From [Muricauda] lutisoli (nom. illeg.) (GTDB taxonomy: Bacteria; Bacteroidota; Bacteroidia; Flavobacteriales; Flavobacteriaceae): a DNA stretch of 64,000 nt. Within the stretch, counting starts at the first letter, position 1, and each line of letters opens with the position of its first letter. The DNA is taken from the NCBI RefSeq assembly GCF_017313105.1, contig NZ_JAFLND010000001.1:434001-498000 (forward strand), in the 5' to 3' direction. Shown one piece after another: positions 33,161-42,642 of this stretch. Under the pieces are notes generated by a model. That model was given only the letters and a program-made list of their open reading frames with translations, ran no database searches and had not been told where the DNA came from. The translations under genes and the position numbers were made by a program.

Positions 33161-34561
33161 CTACTTGGCTGTTTTTCTGATTTTTGAAACCAGCGCTTTC
33201 ACCCAATCTACTTCAATGAATTCTGGGAATTCTTTTTCAAACTGCCGCAATTTACCAATATCCACTTTCATGGCCTTGGATAAGATGGTTTTTGCTTCGT
33301 CCAAATCGTTATTTTTTAAATGAATGCCAGCTAATTTATAGGTCAGTTCCGAATTATCGGGGTAAAATTCCAATCCTTGGATCAAAACCTGAATGGCAGA
33401 GTTGTAATCGCCAATCTTATTCAGCACTTCGGCCCAATTTTTCCAGGTGCCCAATTCGTAATTACCCAGGTCCACGGTTTGTTTGTAAGCAAAATCAGCT
33501 TCATCATAATTGTTCAAGGCGAAATAAATCTTGGCGGCTTTTTTCCAGTATTTAGGGTTTTCCCCATCAATATTTATGGCCTTGTTGATGTAATGTAGGG
33601 CTTTTTCATAATTTTTCTGCCCAAAATGGAAATCGGTTATGGCCAACCAACCCTTGTCCAACAAAGGGTCTTCGTGAACTGTGTGGTAGTAATAATATTT
33701 TGCCAAATCAAAGTTTCCCAGTTTTTCATGACATTTGCCAAGTCTAAGAAAAGCATGCGAGGTAGGGTCTTCAATGGATATGGTGGATTCATAATTTTCG
33801 ATGGCTTCATTGTACCTTCCCAATTTCTCCAGAACTTTGCCTTTTTCAAAATAGGCCCCGATAAAGGAATCATCGGAGATTACGGCAAAATCAAAAGCGG
33901 TCAACGCTTCCAAGTAAAGGTTCTTGGCCAAATACATTTTTCCCAATTGGTGCCACGCTACTTCGCAATAGGGGTTTCGGTCCAAATAATCGTTCAGGTA
34001 ATAAATGCTTCCGTCAAAATCCTCTAAAAATTCAAAGCAGTATACCACGTTGTAGAGCGATGAATAGTCCCTATCATCAATTTCTACACAACGCATAAAA
34101 CTGAGCTTGGCCTGCTCGTAGTCATCCATAAAAAGGTACTCCATTCCCAATAGGGAGTGGATGTCGAAGGAGTGGTCGGCAATGTCCAATGCTTCCAACA
34201 ATAGGTTTACAGCCTCCTGGTGTTTGTCCTGTTTGGATCTTATGTTCGCCCGTTGGATAAATACTTCTTCATTGGCCGCGTTTATGGTCTGAATTTCGTC
34301 CAGAAGCGTTTCCGCAGCCTCAAATTTGTCTTCAAACGCCAATACTTCTACCTGTAACAATTTAAGTTCCATTGAATTGGGGTGTTGCTCCAGACCAATT
34401 TGAATGGCTTTTTTGCCCAGGGAGATTTTACCGTTATTCAGGTAATGGTGAATGATTTCCTCAAAGTCCTCCGCATCAAAGAAATAGACGTCATCCGTCT
34501 TGAGCATGGACTCAAATTTGTTTATGGATTTGTCAGGATATTCGTTAGATTCTAACGCCAT
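33161..34561 (-). CDS. Tetratricopeptide repeat protein
   Basis: 466 aa, no signal peptide. A solenoid of about ten TPR units: examples are SFDIHSLLGMEYLFMDDYEQA, AWHQLGKMYLAKNLYLEAL and AYFEKGKVLEKLGRYNEAI. The last unit ends in a LDEAKTILSKAMKVD stretch. It is a cytosolic scaffold whose partners are unknown. It heads a possible transcript with the DUF368 pair and aroE. Confidence 0.88.
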   Translation of the reverse strand: MALESNEYPDKSINKFESMLKTDDVYFFDAEDFEEIIHHYLNNGKISLGKKAIQIGLEQHPNSMELKLLQVEVLAFEDKFEAAETLLDEIQTINAANEEVFIQRANIRSKQDKHQEAVNLLLEALDIADHSFDIHSLLGMEYLFMDDYEQAKLSFMRCVEIDDRDYSSLYNVVYCFEFLEDFDGSIYYLNDYLDRNPYCEVAWHQLGKMYLAKNLYLEALTAFDFAVISDDSFIGAYFEKGKVLEKLGRYNEAIENYESTISIEDPTSHAFLRLGKCHEKLGNFDLAKYYYYHTVHEDPLLDKGWLAITDFHFGQKNYEKALHYINKAINIDGENPKYWKKAAKIYFALNNYDEADFAYKQTVDLGNYELGTWKNWAEVLNKIGDYNSAIQVLIQGLEFYPDNSELTYKLAGIHLKNNDLDEAKTILSKAMKVDIGKLRQFEKEFPEFIEVDWVKALVSKIRKTAK

Positions 34562-34647
34562 AGGAACGTTTTTGGTTGAACTATGGACTTAAAATTAACC
34601 TTTTGAGGTGCTCTTAAAGTCCAATTTAGGGGTATGTTATCAACAAA

Positions 34648-35844
34648 TTAGTTAACAGTATCGGATTTGTAGCTGTCCAAAATGCTGAGTATTTGGTCGC
34701 ATCCTTCCTCTATTTCTTTCATGGAAATTGTTAATGGAGGCGATATTCTCACTGCTTTTGGCTCAAATAACAGCCAGAAAAGAATAAGTCCTTTTTTTGC
34801 GGCTTCCAGGACCAAATAATCGGCCACTTCTTTGCTCTCCATAATCGGTGCGAGCATTAATCCTTTGCCCCGTATTTCTTTTATCAATGAATGTTGCAAT
34901 AATTTTCGGAACAGTTTTTCCTTTTCCAAGGTTTGTGGAATAAGGTCTGTTTCTGTGATTTCTTTCAGAGTCGCTAAACTTGCCGCTGCAATCACGGGAT
35001 TCCCTCCAAAGGTGGTAATGTGGCCAAATTTTGGTTTCTCCTTTAAATCGGCCATAAGCTCGTGCGATGCCACAAAGGCTCCCACAGGCAAACCTGATGC
35101 CATACCTTTTCCAATGACCAGAATGTCCGGGACACAATTAAAGTGTTCAAAAGCGAACAATCTACCCGTGCGTCCAAAGCCAGGTTGTATTTCATCCAAT
35201 ATCAGCAGGGCACCCACTTCGTCGCAACGCTTTCGTACTTTTTCCAAATAACCGTTTTCGGGTACGATAAATCCAGCACCCCCTTGAATGGTTTCCAGCA
35301 CTACGGCAGCTGTTTTCTTGGTAATGTTTTTGATTTCTTCTTCCGCATTGAACTGAATGGAACGAATATCCGGGATTAATGGTCGGAATGCACTTTTGCG
35401 CTCTTCCAGTCCCATAAGGCTCAAACTGCCCATGGTGTTCCCGTGATAAGCATTTTTGGCGGCGATCACTTGTGAGCGACCTGTATGTCTGCGGGCCAAT
35501 TTTATGGCACCTTCCATGGCTTCTGTTCCCGAATTGACCAAATAGGTGGTGTTCAAATTATCGGGAAGATGCGAGGCCAAAAGTTTGGAGAATTCCACGG
35601 CAGGCTTTTGTACATACTCACCATAGACCATTACATGCATGTATTGATCTACCTGGTTTTTGATGGCCTTCACTACTTTGGGATGACAATGCCCCAAACT
35701 ACAAGCCGATACGCCTGCCACAAAATCCAAATGGGCATTCCCATCTTGGTCGTAGACGTAGCTCCCATTTGCATGGGAAACTTCCAAGGCCAATGGGTGC
35801 TGGGAAGTTTGGGCTTGGTATGTAAAAAAATCTTTTTTGGACAT
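34648..35844 (-). CDS. Class III aminotransferase (acetylornithine aminotransferase family)
   Basis: 398 aa PLP enzyme. The core motifs are visible: GVSACSLGHCHPKVVKAI, NSGTEAMEGAIKLAR, LILDEIQPGFGRTG and the PLP lysine in VIGKGMASGLPVGA. The family transfers the omega-amino group of compounds such as N-acetylornithine, ornithine or 4-aminobutyrate; the substrate cannot be told from the motifs. No arginine-biosynthesis genes adjoin. The start codon overlaps the OstA stop by 1 nt (TAATG). Confidence 0.9.
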   Translation of the reverse strand: MSKKDFFTYQAQTSQHPLALEVSHANGSYVYDQDGNAHLDFVAGVSACSLGHCHPKVVKAIKNQVDQYMHVMVYGEYVQKPAVEFSKLLASHLPDNLNTTYLVNSGTEAMEGAIKLARRHTGRSQVIAAKNAYHGNTMGSLSLMGLEERKSAFRPLIPDIRSIQFNAEEEIKNITKKTAAVVLETIQGGAGFIVPENGYLEKVRKRCDEVGALLILDEIQPGFGRTGRLFAFEHFNCVPDILVIGKGMASGLPVGAFVASHELMADLKEKPKFGHITTFGGNPVIAAASLATLKEITETDLIPQTLEKEKLFRKLLQHSLIKEIRGKGLMLAPIMESKEVADYLVLEAAKKGLILFWLLFEPKAVRISPPLTISMKEIEEGCDQILSILDSYKSDTVN

Positions 35845-37547
35845 TATAGGCTTTGCGCTTTCTTTTTAAGAACGGGCTTTTTGGGTTTAACCGCCTTGGT
35901 ATTTGGGGCGTTTATGGGGTCATTCTGATTGTTCTGCCGTTCGTTTTCCTCGGCATCAATATCAATAGGATTGTCTATGCCCCGAATTTTGACCAATTCA
36001 ATAGTATTGTCGTCTTCGTCAAAAATTTCTTCTTTGGACCTGATTCGTTCATCGCCGCGCCATACAAAGCCTTTTAATTTTCGGCTCTGTACGGGTAAAT
36101 CTGTCTCGGGGAAAATATCTCCATCAGGATTCACAAAAAATGTAATATCCTCTATGTCACTATCTGCCATAAGTAATCTGATCTTACTACAAATGGTTTT
36201 ATCGATACCTACAAGTTCCTCATCATCATTATAGACATAGTAAATAACCTCGGTATTCTGGACGAGGTCAATAATTTTCAATTCATTTTCTATAAACTTG
36301 CCAAAGAGGTTTTTTCCTTTGGCTTGATTATATCCAGTACCGCTTATCGTATCCAAGGAAATGATAAAGGCATTCTCTATCACTTTTAGGGAATCCAGTT
36401 TATCGGTTTCCAAATCTGATATCAAATGAATGCTATCCCCTGTAATCTGATTATCCACATTCCATAAAATGGGATCGGTAATCAACTGGGTAATACCAGT
36501 TTTTTCCTCAAAATGAATGGAATCGCATTTGCCGCTCAAATCGGTTTTGTAGAATTTGGCATTTCTAAATGCTCTTAAGATTCGTTCTTCTTCTTTTCCT
36601 GTTACCATCAAGGTGTCGCCGTGCATGTAGAGTGAATCCTTTTGCACCAAACTTATGGAGACTGCCCTTTTGGTGGCAAAAACAGAATCTTTGGCCTTGT
36701 GCACTTCGGCATAATGTGCTCTGATCACCCCATTGTTGATGGTATCGGTAATCTGAATATTGTTCGTGGCCGAGGCAAACTCCCTTGCTTTGTCAAAATA
36801 GAGACTGTCCCCTTCGATAATCTTGTTGTCGTAATCGATTCGGGTATTTTTAATGCCGTAGCCTTGTTCGATAGTGGTATCGTAAAAACCGCGCTCACAA
36901 TATATTTTGTATTCCTCTCCCGTAATGGTAGAAGGACCGTACATATAAGCATTTTTGGAGGTGGTGTAATAATCCAATTGCTCCGAATCAATAATGTAAT
37001 CGGGATTGTCTATGTGCACATTACGCTGGAACTGGTACTTTTTTGGGGTCATAAAATAGGTGCCCACTTTACTGGTAAGCACATTGGCTGAGTCCACCAC
37101 TTTCCCGCCTGAATTGTAGTAGGCCTGCTGTTTTTCCCTGTCAAAATAAAGGGTGTCAGTGGTCAATCGCATTTGACCGTTTGTCAGATCCACTTTTTCC
37201 CATGCTTTGGCCAGTTTGGTGTTTCCGTCATAATCCATTTTGCCACTGTTCATTTCAATCGAATCTCCTTGTTGAAGGCGGATGTTGCCGATGGCCTTTA
37301 AGCGGTTTTCCTCAGCATAAAAAATAGCAATGTCGCACCAGAGGTCGGCACCTTGATGCTCAAACTGCACCTGTCGCTCGTCGTCTTTGCTAAAAATGGA
37401 GGCACCAGGGAACTGGGCCTCATCTTTGGTAAAGTTGGCCCCGTAAACAATGTTGATTTGTCGACCACCCTCAGGTTGCTGTTCTTGAGCGAACGTGCTA
37501 AAAGCAAAAAGGGATAGAATGAAAAATGAAATGCTTTTCAAATTCAT
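35844..37547 (-). CDS. OstA-like periplasmic LPS-transport protein
   Basis: 567 aa, signal peptide MNLKSISFFILSLFAFSTFA. The chain is beta-rich with repeated OstA/LptA strands: NRLKAIGNIRLQQGDSIEMNSGKM, LTTDTLYFDREKQQAYYNSGG and VTGKEEERILRAF. Such jellyroll proteins build the periplasmic bridge for LPS (family knowledge). At 567 aa it is far longer than E. coli LptA, as in other Bacteroidota. Its C-terminus is basic and Pro-rich (TKAVKPKKPVLKKK). A TACTTTTG box (plus 37559-37566) sits 12 nt before the ATG. Confidence 0.87.
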   Translation of the reverse strand: MNLKSISFFILSLFAFSTFAQEQQPEGGRQINIVYGANFTKDEAQFPGASIFSKDDERQVQFEHQGADLWCDIAIFYAEENRLKAIGNIRLQQGDSIEMNSGKMDYDGNTKLAKAWEKVDLTNGQMRLTTDTLYFDREKQQAYYNSGGKVVDSANVLTSKVGTYFMTPKKYQFQRNVHIDNPDYIIDSEQLDYYTTSKNAYMYGPSTITGEEYKIYCERGFYDTTIEQGYGIKNTRIDYDNKIIEGDSLYFDKAREFASATNNIQITDTINNGVIRAHYAEVHKAKDSVFATKRAVSISLVQKDSLYMHGDTLMVTGKEEERILRAFRNAKFYKTDLSGKCDSIHFEEKTGITQLITDPILWNVDNQITGDSIHLISDLETDKLDSLKVIENAFIISLDTISGTGYNQAKGKNLFGKFIENELKIIDLVQNTEVIYYVYNDDEELVGIDKTICSKIRLLMADSDIEDITFFVNPDGDIFPETDLPVQSRKLKGFVWRGDERIRSKEEIFDEDDNTIELVKIRGIDNPIDIDAEENERQNNQNDPINAPNTKAVKPKKPVLKKKAQSL

Positions 37548-37640
37548 GAAATTTTGCCCAAAAGTAGGATTTTTAACGGAAGTGGCATATATCGTTTAGA
37601 AAGCTTTGGGATTTCTCTTTCAAGTGATTGTAACTAGTTT

Positions 37641-38081
37641 TTACTTTCCTCTTTTTAATGTAAGGGTGATTTGCCCACAGTGATATGTATTGTGATATAG
37701 TATATGGCCCAATAACTTAGTTCTGGATATGGAACCAAAAAATGGGGTTTCAATAGTTTCTTCCCATTCTTTTTCGGATAGACCTTCAACGAGATCACTC
37801 AATTTTTTATATCCGTCTTCCACTAGCTGTTGGCTTTCTTCCTTGTTGTAAACTTCACCAGTGTCCTTTTCGCCCATGGTGGTGTTTTTAACTTCGGTAG
37901 GAATGCCGAAAAATTGTGTGAGCAGGTGCATGATTTCCCCAATATGACGATATATAAATCCGACCGAAGCGGTATCATCGTTTAATTTTAGGGTGCTGTT
38001 TTCCTGAGTGATCTCGTTGAAAGTGAAATCACATGTTTTTCTGTTCTGTGCGATTAAATCCTTAAGAATATTTTTGGTCAT
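37641..38081 (-). CDS. DinB-family protein
   Basis: 146 aa four-helix-bundle protein. Metal-binding His residues are visible in YRHIGEIMHLLTQF and in the C-terminal HILYHNTYHCGQITL. DinB-like proteins include thiol-dependent transferases, but the substrate is unknown. A TTG 12 codons upstream is open but overlaps dps; ATG 38081 lies 5 nt after the dps stop and gives the family N-terminus. Probably co-transcribed with dps. Confidence 0.85.
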   Translation of the reverse strand: MTKNILKDLIAQNRKTCDFTFNEITQENSTLKLNDDTASVGFIYRHIGEIMHLLTQFFGIPTEVKNTTMGEKDTGEVYNKEESQQLVEDGYKKLSDLVEGLSEKEWEETIETPFFGSISRTKLLGHILYHNTYHCGQITLTLKRGK

Positions 38082-38086
38082 ATAAA

Positions 38087-38566
38087 TTATCGGTTCAAAT
38101 AAGCCGAATACATCCAAATGAGTTTTTCCTGTTCGCGGATGTAATCACTCATAAGTGCATTGGTACCTTCATCGCTTGATTCCCCGGACATTTCCAAAAG
38201 TTCTCTTTCCAAAGGGAGTAATACTTCATATCCGTCTAAAATGGCTTGGACGGCAACAGGGCCACTGGATATATTTTTGGCGGCTTTGATTTTGGATAAC
38301 TCAGTGTAATCCCCATACGTATGAAGCGGGGTAAAGCCCAAGGTTAAAATCCTTTCAGCGATTTCGTCGATTTTAATCAATGAATCGTTATAAAGTTCTT
38401 CAAATTTTGCGTGTAGTTCAAAAAACTTTTCTCCTTTGATGTTCCAGTGGAATCCACGGGCATTCATGTAGAATATCTGGTAGTTGGCCAGCAACTCATT
38501 TAACTTATCGGCCAAGTCGCTGGACGCTTGTTTATCCAGTCCTATTTGATTCAGTTTATTTGTCAT
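38087..38566 (-). CDS. dps: Dps-family DNA starvation / ferritin-like protein
   Basis: 159 aa. Dps assembles into a 12-mer that binds DNA and oxidises and stores iron, protecting from peroxide. The inter-subunit ferroxidase ligands are in FHWNIKGEKFFELHAKFEEL and IDEIAERIL; the central signature is intact. It has its own promoter box 23 nt upstream and is followed at 5 nt by the DinB gene. Confidence 0.93.
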   Translation of the reverse strand: MTNKLNQIGLDKQASSDLADKLNELLANYQIFYMNARGFHWNIKGEKFFELHAKFEELYNDSLIKIDEIAERILTLGFTPLHTYGDYTELSKIKAAKNISSGPVAVQAILDGYEVLLPLERELLEMSGESSDEGTNALMSDYIREQEKLIWMYSAYLNR

Positions 38567-38589
38567 GTCAGCTTATTTTGATTTTATCC

Positions 38590-38597
38590 AAAGATAA
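38590..38597 (-). promoter_or_regulatory. -7 promoter box of dps
   Basis: Minus-strand TATCTTTG (plus caaagata) fits TAnnTTTG and ends 23 nt before the dps ATG. A clear -33 element is not seen, which may fit an activated stress promoter. Confidence 0.45.
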
Positions 38598-38648
38598 CTT
38601 CAGGCCGCCTTTTATACAGTGATATTGGTCACATAAAGCACTGCAAAA

Positions 38649-40763
38649 TCAATCGTTTATCTTCATCAAACTAATGGCGAACCCACCACCTTCTGCCAAT
38701 GGAACGGTCAGTGATGAACCTTTGCTGATATCGATTTCCTCAATGCTGATGGCAGTAGGATTATTTTCATAATGGGCGTCTGCCGCATCTTTATAAATGA
38801 CTGTATCATAGGAAACACCCTCGTCCAGAAAATCAAAATCGATCATGACTTCCCGTGCGTTTTCATCGGTAATGCTGCCAATAAACCAATTGCCTGTTTC
38901 CCTTTCTTTTCGGGCTATGGTAACGTAGTCGCCCACCTCTCCGTTCAATACTTTGGTTTCTTCCCAGTCCACACCAACATCCCTGATAAATTGCAATGCA
39001 GCTTGCCCTTCATAATTTTCGGGCAGATCGCAAGCCATTTGAACTGGACTGTAAATAACGACGTATAGTGCGAGTTGCTGTGTCAGCGTAGTGTTAACGC
39101 GGTTATTTTCCTTGGTCGGGATTTCAATGTCAAAAACTCCCGGGGTAAAATCAATAGGGCCTGCCAACATTCTGGTAAAGGCCACAATGGGCAAGTGCTC
39201 GGGAGGATTTCCGCCATCGGCCGACCAGGCATTGAATTCCTGTCCACGAAGCCCTTCTCGGGCTATGGCATTGGGGTAGGTCCTTCGGATACCTGTTGCT
39301 TTAATGGGTTCGTGGGCGTTTATGGCCACATTGTACTTGGCTCCAGTTTCCAATACTTTCCTGTAATGGTTTACCATCCATTGTCCGTGGTGGTATTCAC
39401 CTTTTGGGATAATCTTACCCACATAACCCGTTTTAACCGAGTGGATGCCCAATTGATTCATTAATTGGTAAGCCGTATCCAGTTGTTGCTCGTAGGTTCT
39501 TGGTGCAGCTGAGGTTTCGTGGTGCATAATGATTTCAACACCCTTTTCCTTGGCGTATCGGTTCAATTCTTCCAGGTCATAATCAGGGTAGGGTGTCACA
39601 AAGTCGAATACCCCTTCGCGGTCCTCAAAACCTATCCAATGTTCCCATCCCGTATTCCAGCCTTCTACCAAAACCCCGGAAATCTTGTTTTTGGAAGCAA
39701 AGTCAATATATCGTTTGGTGTTTTCTGTGGTGGCACCATGTTTGCCCGTAGGTTTTAAATCGTTTGTAAAGGTGTTCATGTCCTGGGAACCAGCATAGTC
39801 CCAAGTAGATTTGCCGACATGCATTTCCCACCAGATGCCTACATATTTTTTTGGTTCGAACCAGTTAATATCTCCCAATTTGTTGGGCTCATTAAGGTTT
39901 ACTATCAATTTTGATTCGATAAGGTCGCTGGCCTTGTCAGTAATTTGGATGCTGCGCCAAGGTGTTTTAAAGGGCAGTTCCCGTTTTACTTTGTACCCAG
40001 TTCTATCGGAACCTACCAATTCACTGGTCAAAAGCAAAGATTCGTTGTCGACCTTCAGAGTCATTCCAGCATAATCGGTAAGATTGGCCTCGTGAAAGCT
40101 GAGGTGCAGCCCATCTTCGCCCCGCATGGTCACTGGGGTATTCACTGCATTTTCAGGAATGTAGGTCGCGGCAAGATCTTCGTTGTCTCTTTTGGAAATT
40201 GCATCAATTTCAGAAACCTTGGTTGTGTTGTACAGATGTTCATAGATATCCCAGTCGCCAGGAATCCAAAATGCAGTATGATCCTCGGTCAATTGGAACT
40301 CCGTATTTTCATCCATTATAATTATGCTATCTATCCCTTGTTGCGGTAAAAACTCGTAACGGAAACCGATTCCATCATCATAAGCCCTAAAATAGATATT
40401 GAACTTGCGTTTGGGAGCCGTGGTCTCTTCCAGCTCCACTTTAAGCTCATTGTAATGGTTCACGACTTCCCTTTGCTCGCCCCAGGGCATTTCCCAAGTT
40501 TCATTGATCGTATTTGTTGTTGAATTGAGGATGCTCAGATTTCCGTTCAAGGATTCTTGATTTTTGAAATCAAAGCTCATGGAAGAGGAATCAATCACAA
40601 TTCTGTTCTTGTGATACACCAAATAATACGGTGTGCCATCCTCCGAAAGATGAAAATCAATAGCGTTGGTTCCATTGGGGGAGGCAACAGATAACTTTGC
40701 GGGTTCTTTAGTGCAGGAAATAAGGGTGGCCATTAAAAATAGCAGGGTCAGTGTTTTGTTCAT
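38649..40763 (-). CDS. GH97 alpha-glucosidase (inverting, SusB type)
   Basis: 704 aa lipoprotein (MNKTLTLLFLMATLISC, Cys at about 17). An N-terminal beta-sandwich precedes a TIM barrel. The barrel carries the inverting-subfamily motifs: MHHETSA with the base Glu at about residue 416, and INAHEPIKATGIRRTYPN with a second Glu at about 485, as in SusB of Bacteroides. It therefore probably removes glucose from alpha-glucans with inversion of configuration in the periplasm. No SusC/SusD pair or regulator is nearby, so it is outside a polysaccharide utilisation locus. Confidence 0.92.
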   Translation of the reverse strand: MNKTLTLLFLMATLISCTKEPAKLSVASPNGTNAIDFHLSEDGTPYYLVYHKNRIVIDSSSMSFDFKNQESLNGNLSILNSTTNTINETWEMPWGEQREVVNHYNELKVELEETTAPKRKFNIYFRAYDDGIGFRYEFLPQQGIDSIIIMDENTEFQLTEDHTAFWIPGDWDIYEHLYNTTKVSEIDAISKRDNEDLAATYIPENAVNTPVTMRGEDGLHLSFHEANLTDYAGMTLKVDNESLLLTSELVGSDRTGYKVKRELPFKTPWRSIQITDKASDLIESKLIVNLNEPNKLGDINWFEPKKYVGIWWEMHVGKSTWDYAGSQDMNTFTNDLKPTGKHGATTENTKRYIDFASKNKISGVLVEGWNTGWEHWIGFEDREGVFDFVTPYPDYDLEELNRYAKEKGVEIIMHHETSAAPRTYEQQLDTAYQLMNQLGIHSVKTGYVGKIIPKGEYHHGQWMVNHYRKVLETGAKYNVAINAHEPIKATGIRRTYPNAIAREGLRGQEFNAWSADGGNPPEHLPIVAFTRMLAGPIDFTPGVFDIEIPTKENNRVNTTLTQQLALYVVIYSPVQMACDLPENYEGQAALQFIRDVGVDWEETKVLNGEVGDYVTIARKERETGNWFIGSITDENAREVMIDFDFLDEGVSYDTVIYKDAADAHYENNPTAISIEEIDISKGSSLTVPLAEGGGFAISLMKIND

Positions 40764-40800
40764 TGTATTGATTTTTAATCAATTAAACATGTAGGCAATT

Positions 40801-40822
40801 AATTGTCCGTGATTGGACAATT
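40801..40822. repeat. Inverted repeat between purA and GH97
   Basis: Arm aattgtcc (40801-40808), loop gtgatt, exact complement ggacaatt (40815-40822). It lies 40 nt past the purA stop and 38 nt before the GH97 start, and there is no T-run. It could be an operator of GH97, a transcript end of purA, or neither. Confidence 0.6.
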
Positions 40823-40861
40823 GGACCTATAAGTTACTGAAAAATGAACAAAAACCGAGGC

Positions 40862-42130
40862 TTATCTATGAATAGTTTGTAGCCTATCGGGACCTACGGA
40901 TACTATTTTAATGGGTACGTTCAACTGCTTTTCCAAGAATGCAATATAGTCGTTCAGGGTCCTAGGTAAATCTTCCGCTTTAGTCAGTTTTGTAAGATCC
41001 TCGGACCACCCTTTCATCTCGGTGTATACGGGGGTTACATATTCTTCCTCAATGTTGTAAGGTAAGTGCTTGATTTGTTCCCCCTTGTATGTATAAGCTG
41101 TACAAACTTTAATGGTATCAAAACCGCTCAAAACATCGGCCTTCATCATCATGAGCTCCGTAACCCCGTTAATTTGGACCGCATATTTTAGGGCTACAAG
41201 GTCTAACCAGCCACAACGGCGTGGTCTACCTGTTGTAGCACCGAATTCGTTGCCTATTTTAGCCATTTTAGCACCATCCTCATCAAAAAGTTCTGTAGGG
41301 AAGGGTCCGCTGCCCACACGCGTGGTATACGCCTTGAAAATCCCTAACACGCGCTTGATGTTATTAGGTGCAACACCCAATCCTGTACAGGCACCAGCGG
41401 CTGTAGTATTGGAAGATGTCACAAACGGATAGGTTCCGAAATCAATATCCAAAAGTGATCCTTGTGCACCCTCAGCCAAAATTTTCTTTCCTTCTGCCTG
41501 TGCCTTAAAAATATACTCTTCGCTATCAATAAAGGTCAATTTTTTCAAGGTTTCCACACCTTTGCAGAAGTCGGCCTCCAATTCATCCAAATTGTATTGG
41601 ATGTCCACATCGTAAAAATCGATCATGGCCTCGTGCTTATCGGCAAGGGCACGGTATTTTGTTTTCCAATCATCAAACTCCAAATCTCCAACACGCATAC
41701 CGTTACGGCCGGTTTTGTCCATATAAGTTGGTCCGATACCTTTTAGGGTAGAACCAATTTTGGCCTTTCCTTTTGAAGCTTCTGAAGCGGCATCCAATAA
41801 ACGATGTGTTGGTAGAATAAGGTGCGCCTTTCTAGAAATGAAAAGTTTGGATTCGATATCTATATTGAACTTCTCCAAGTTGTCCAATTCCTTCTTGAAG
41901 ATTACAGGATCTATCACAACTCCATTGCCCACAACATTGATGGCATTTTCGTGAAATATTCCTGATGGAATGGTATGCAGAACGTGCTTTATACCATCAA
42001 ATTCCAGGGTGTGCCCTGCGTTTGGACCTCCTTGAAATCTAGCGATAATATCATATTCCTTGGTCAGTACATCAACAATTTTTCCTTTTCCTTCGTCTCC
42101 CCATTGGAGTCCAAGCAATAAATCTACCAT
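40862..42130 (-). CDS. purA: Adenylosuccinate synthase PurA
   Basis: 422 aa. Joins IMP and aspartate with GTP to make adenylosuccinate, the first committed step to AMP. The P-loop QWGDEGKGKIVD (about 9-20), GPNAGHT, the GSTLKGIGPTY and the C-terminal RPRRCGWLD motif are intact. It lies 12 nt downstream of the Fur-family gene and 3' of relA, so purine supply and stringent control share a locus. Confidence 0.97.
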   Translation of the reverse strand: MVDLLLGLQWGDEGKGKIVDVLTKEYDIIARFQGGPNAGHTLEFDGIKHVLHTIPSGIFHENAINVVGNGVVIDPVIFKKELDNLEKFNIDIESKLFISRKAHLILPTHRLLDAASEASKGKAKIGSTLKGIGPTYMDKTGRNGMRVGDLEFDDWKTKYRALADKHEAMIDFYDVDIQYNLDELEADFCKGVETLKKLTFIDSEEYIFKAQAEGKKILAEGAQGSLLDIDFGTYPFVTSSNTTAAGACTGLGVAPNNIKRVLGIFKAYTTRVGSGPFPTELFDEDGAKMAKIGNEFGATTGRPRRCGWLDLVALKYAVQINGVTELMMMKADVLSGFDTIKVCTAYTYKGEQIKHLPYNIEEEYVTPVYTEMKGWSEDLTKLTKAEDLPRTLNDYIAFLEKQLNVPIKIVSVGPDRLQTIHR

Positions 42131-42142
42131 GTAATGTTCGGG

Positions 42143-42598
42143 TTATTCGGTTAGGTTTTCTTCTTTGTTTCGAGTTCCGTAGAAATATAATGAGTGATTG
42201 TTGATCTTGATGTCAAAAACCTCTTCAATTGTTTTTTTGATGGATTGGATTCGAGGGTCACAAAATTCCACTACTTCACCAGTATCCGTTAATATGACGT
42301 GGTCGTGCTGACGGTTAAAATATGATTTCTCATATTTCGCCTGGTTCTCGCCAAATTGATGCTTTCGTACTAATTTACTCTCCAGTAAAAGTTCGATTGT
42401 ATTATAGAGTGTCGCTCGGCTTACCCTGTAATTCTTGGTTTTCATTTTAATGTAAAGGGACTCCACATCAAAATGGTCCTCACTATCGTAAATTTCCTGT
42501 AAAATGGCGTAGCGTTCAGGGGTTTTGCGGTGTCCTTTCTCCTCAAGGAACGAGGTGAACACGTTTTTCACAATTTCCTGATTTTTATTGTTTCCCAT
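42143..42598 (-). CDS. Fur-family transcriptional regulator
   Basis: 151 aa. Winged-helix DNA-binding half (about 15-85, with [25 protein letters not shown] and [13 protein letters not shown]), then a dimerisation half with metal-type His residues ([21 protein letters not shown]). Only one cysteine (about residue 113) is present, so the CxxC structural zinc site of many Fur and PerR proteins is absent. It may regulate iron, zinc or peroxide genes; which is unknown. It lies between relA and purA on the same strand. Confidence 0.9.
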   Translation of the reverse strand: MGNNKNQEIVKNVFTSFLEEKGHRKTPERYAILQEIYDSEDHFDVESLYIKMKTKNYRVSRATLYNTIELLLESKLVRKHQFGENQAKYEKSYFNRQHDHVILTDTGEVVEFCDPRIQSIKKTIEEVFDIKINNHSLYFYGTRNKEENLTE

Positions 42599-42642
42599 AG
42601 CTCGTTATACTCTATGCTAATGTGCAAAGGTACAGTTAAAAA

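Noticed and set aside
38567..38648. Small hairpin (gtga / tcac) between GH97 and dps
   Set aside because: A 4-bp stem is too short to call a terminator and no T-run follows.
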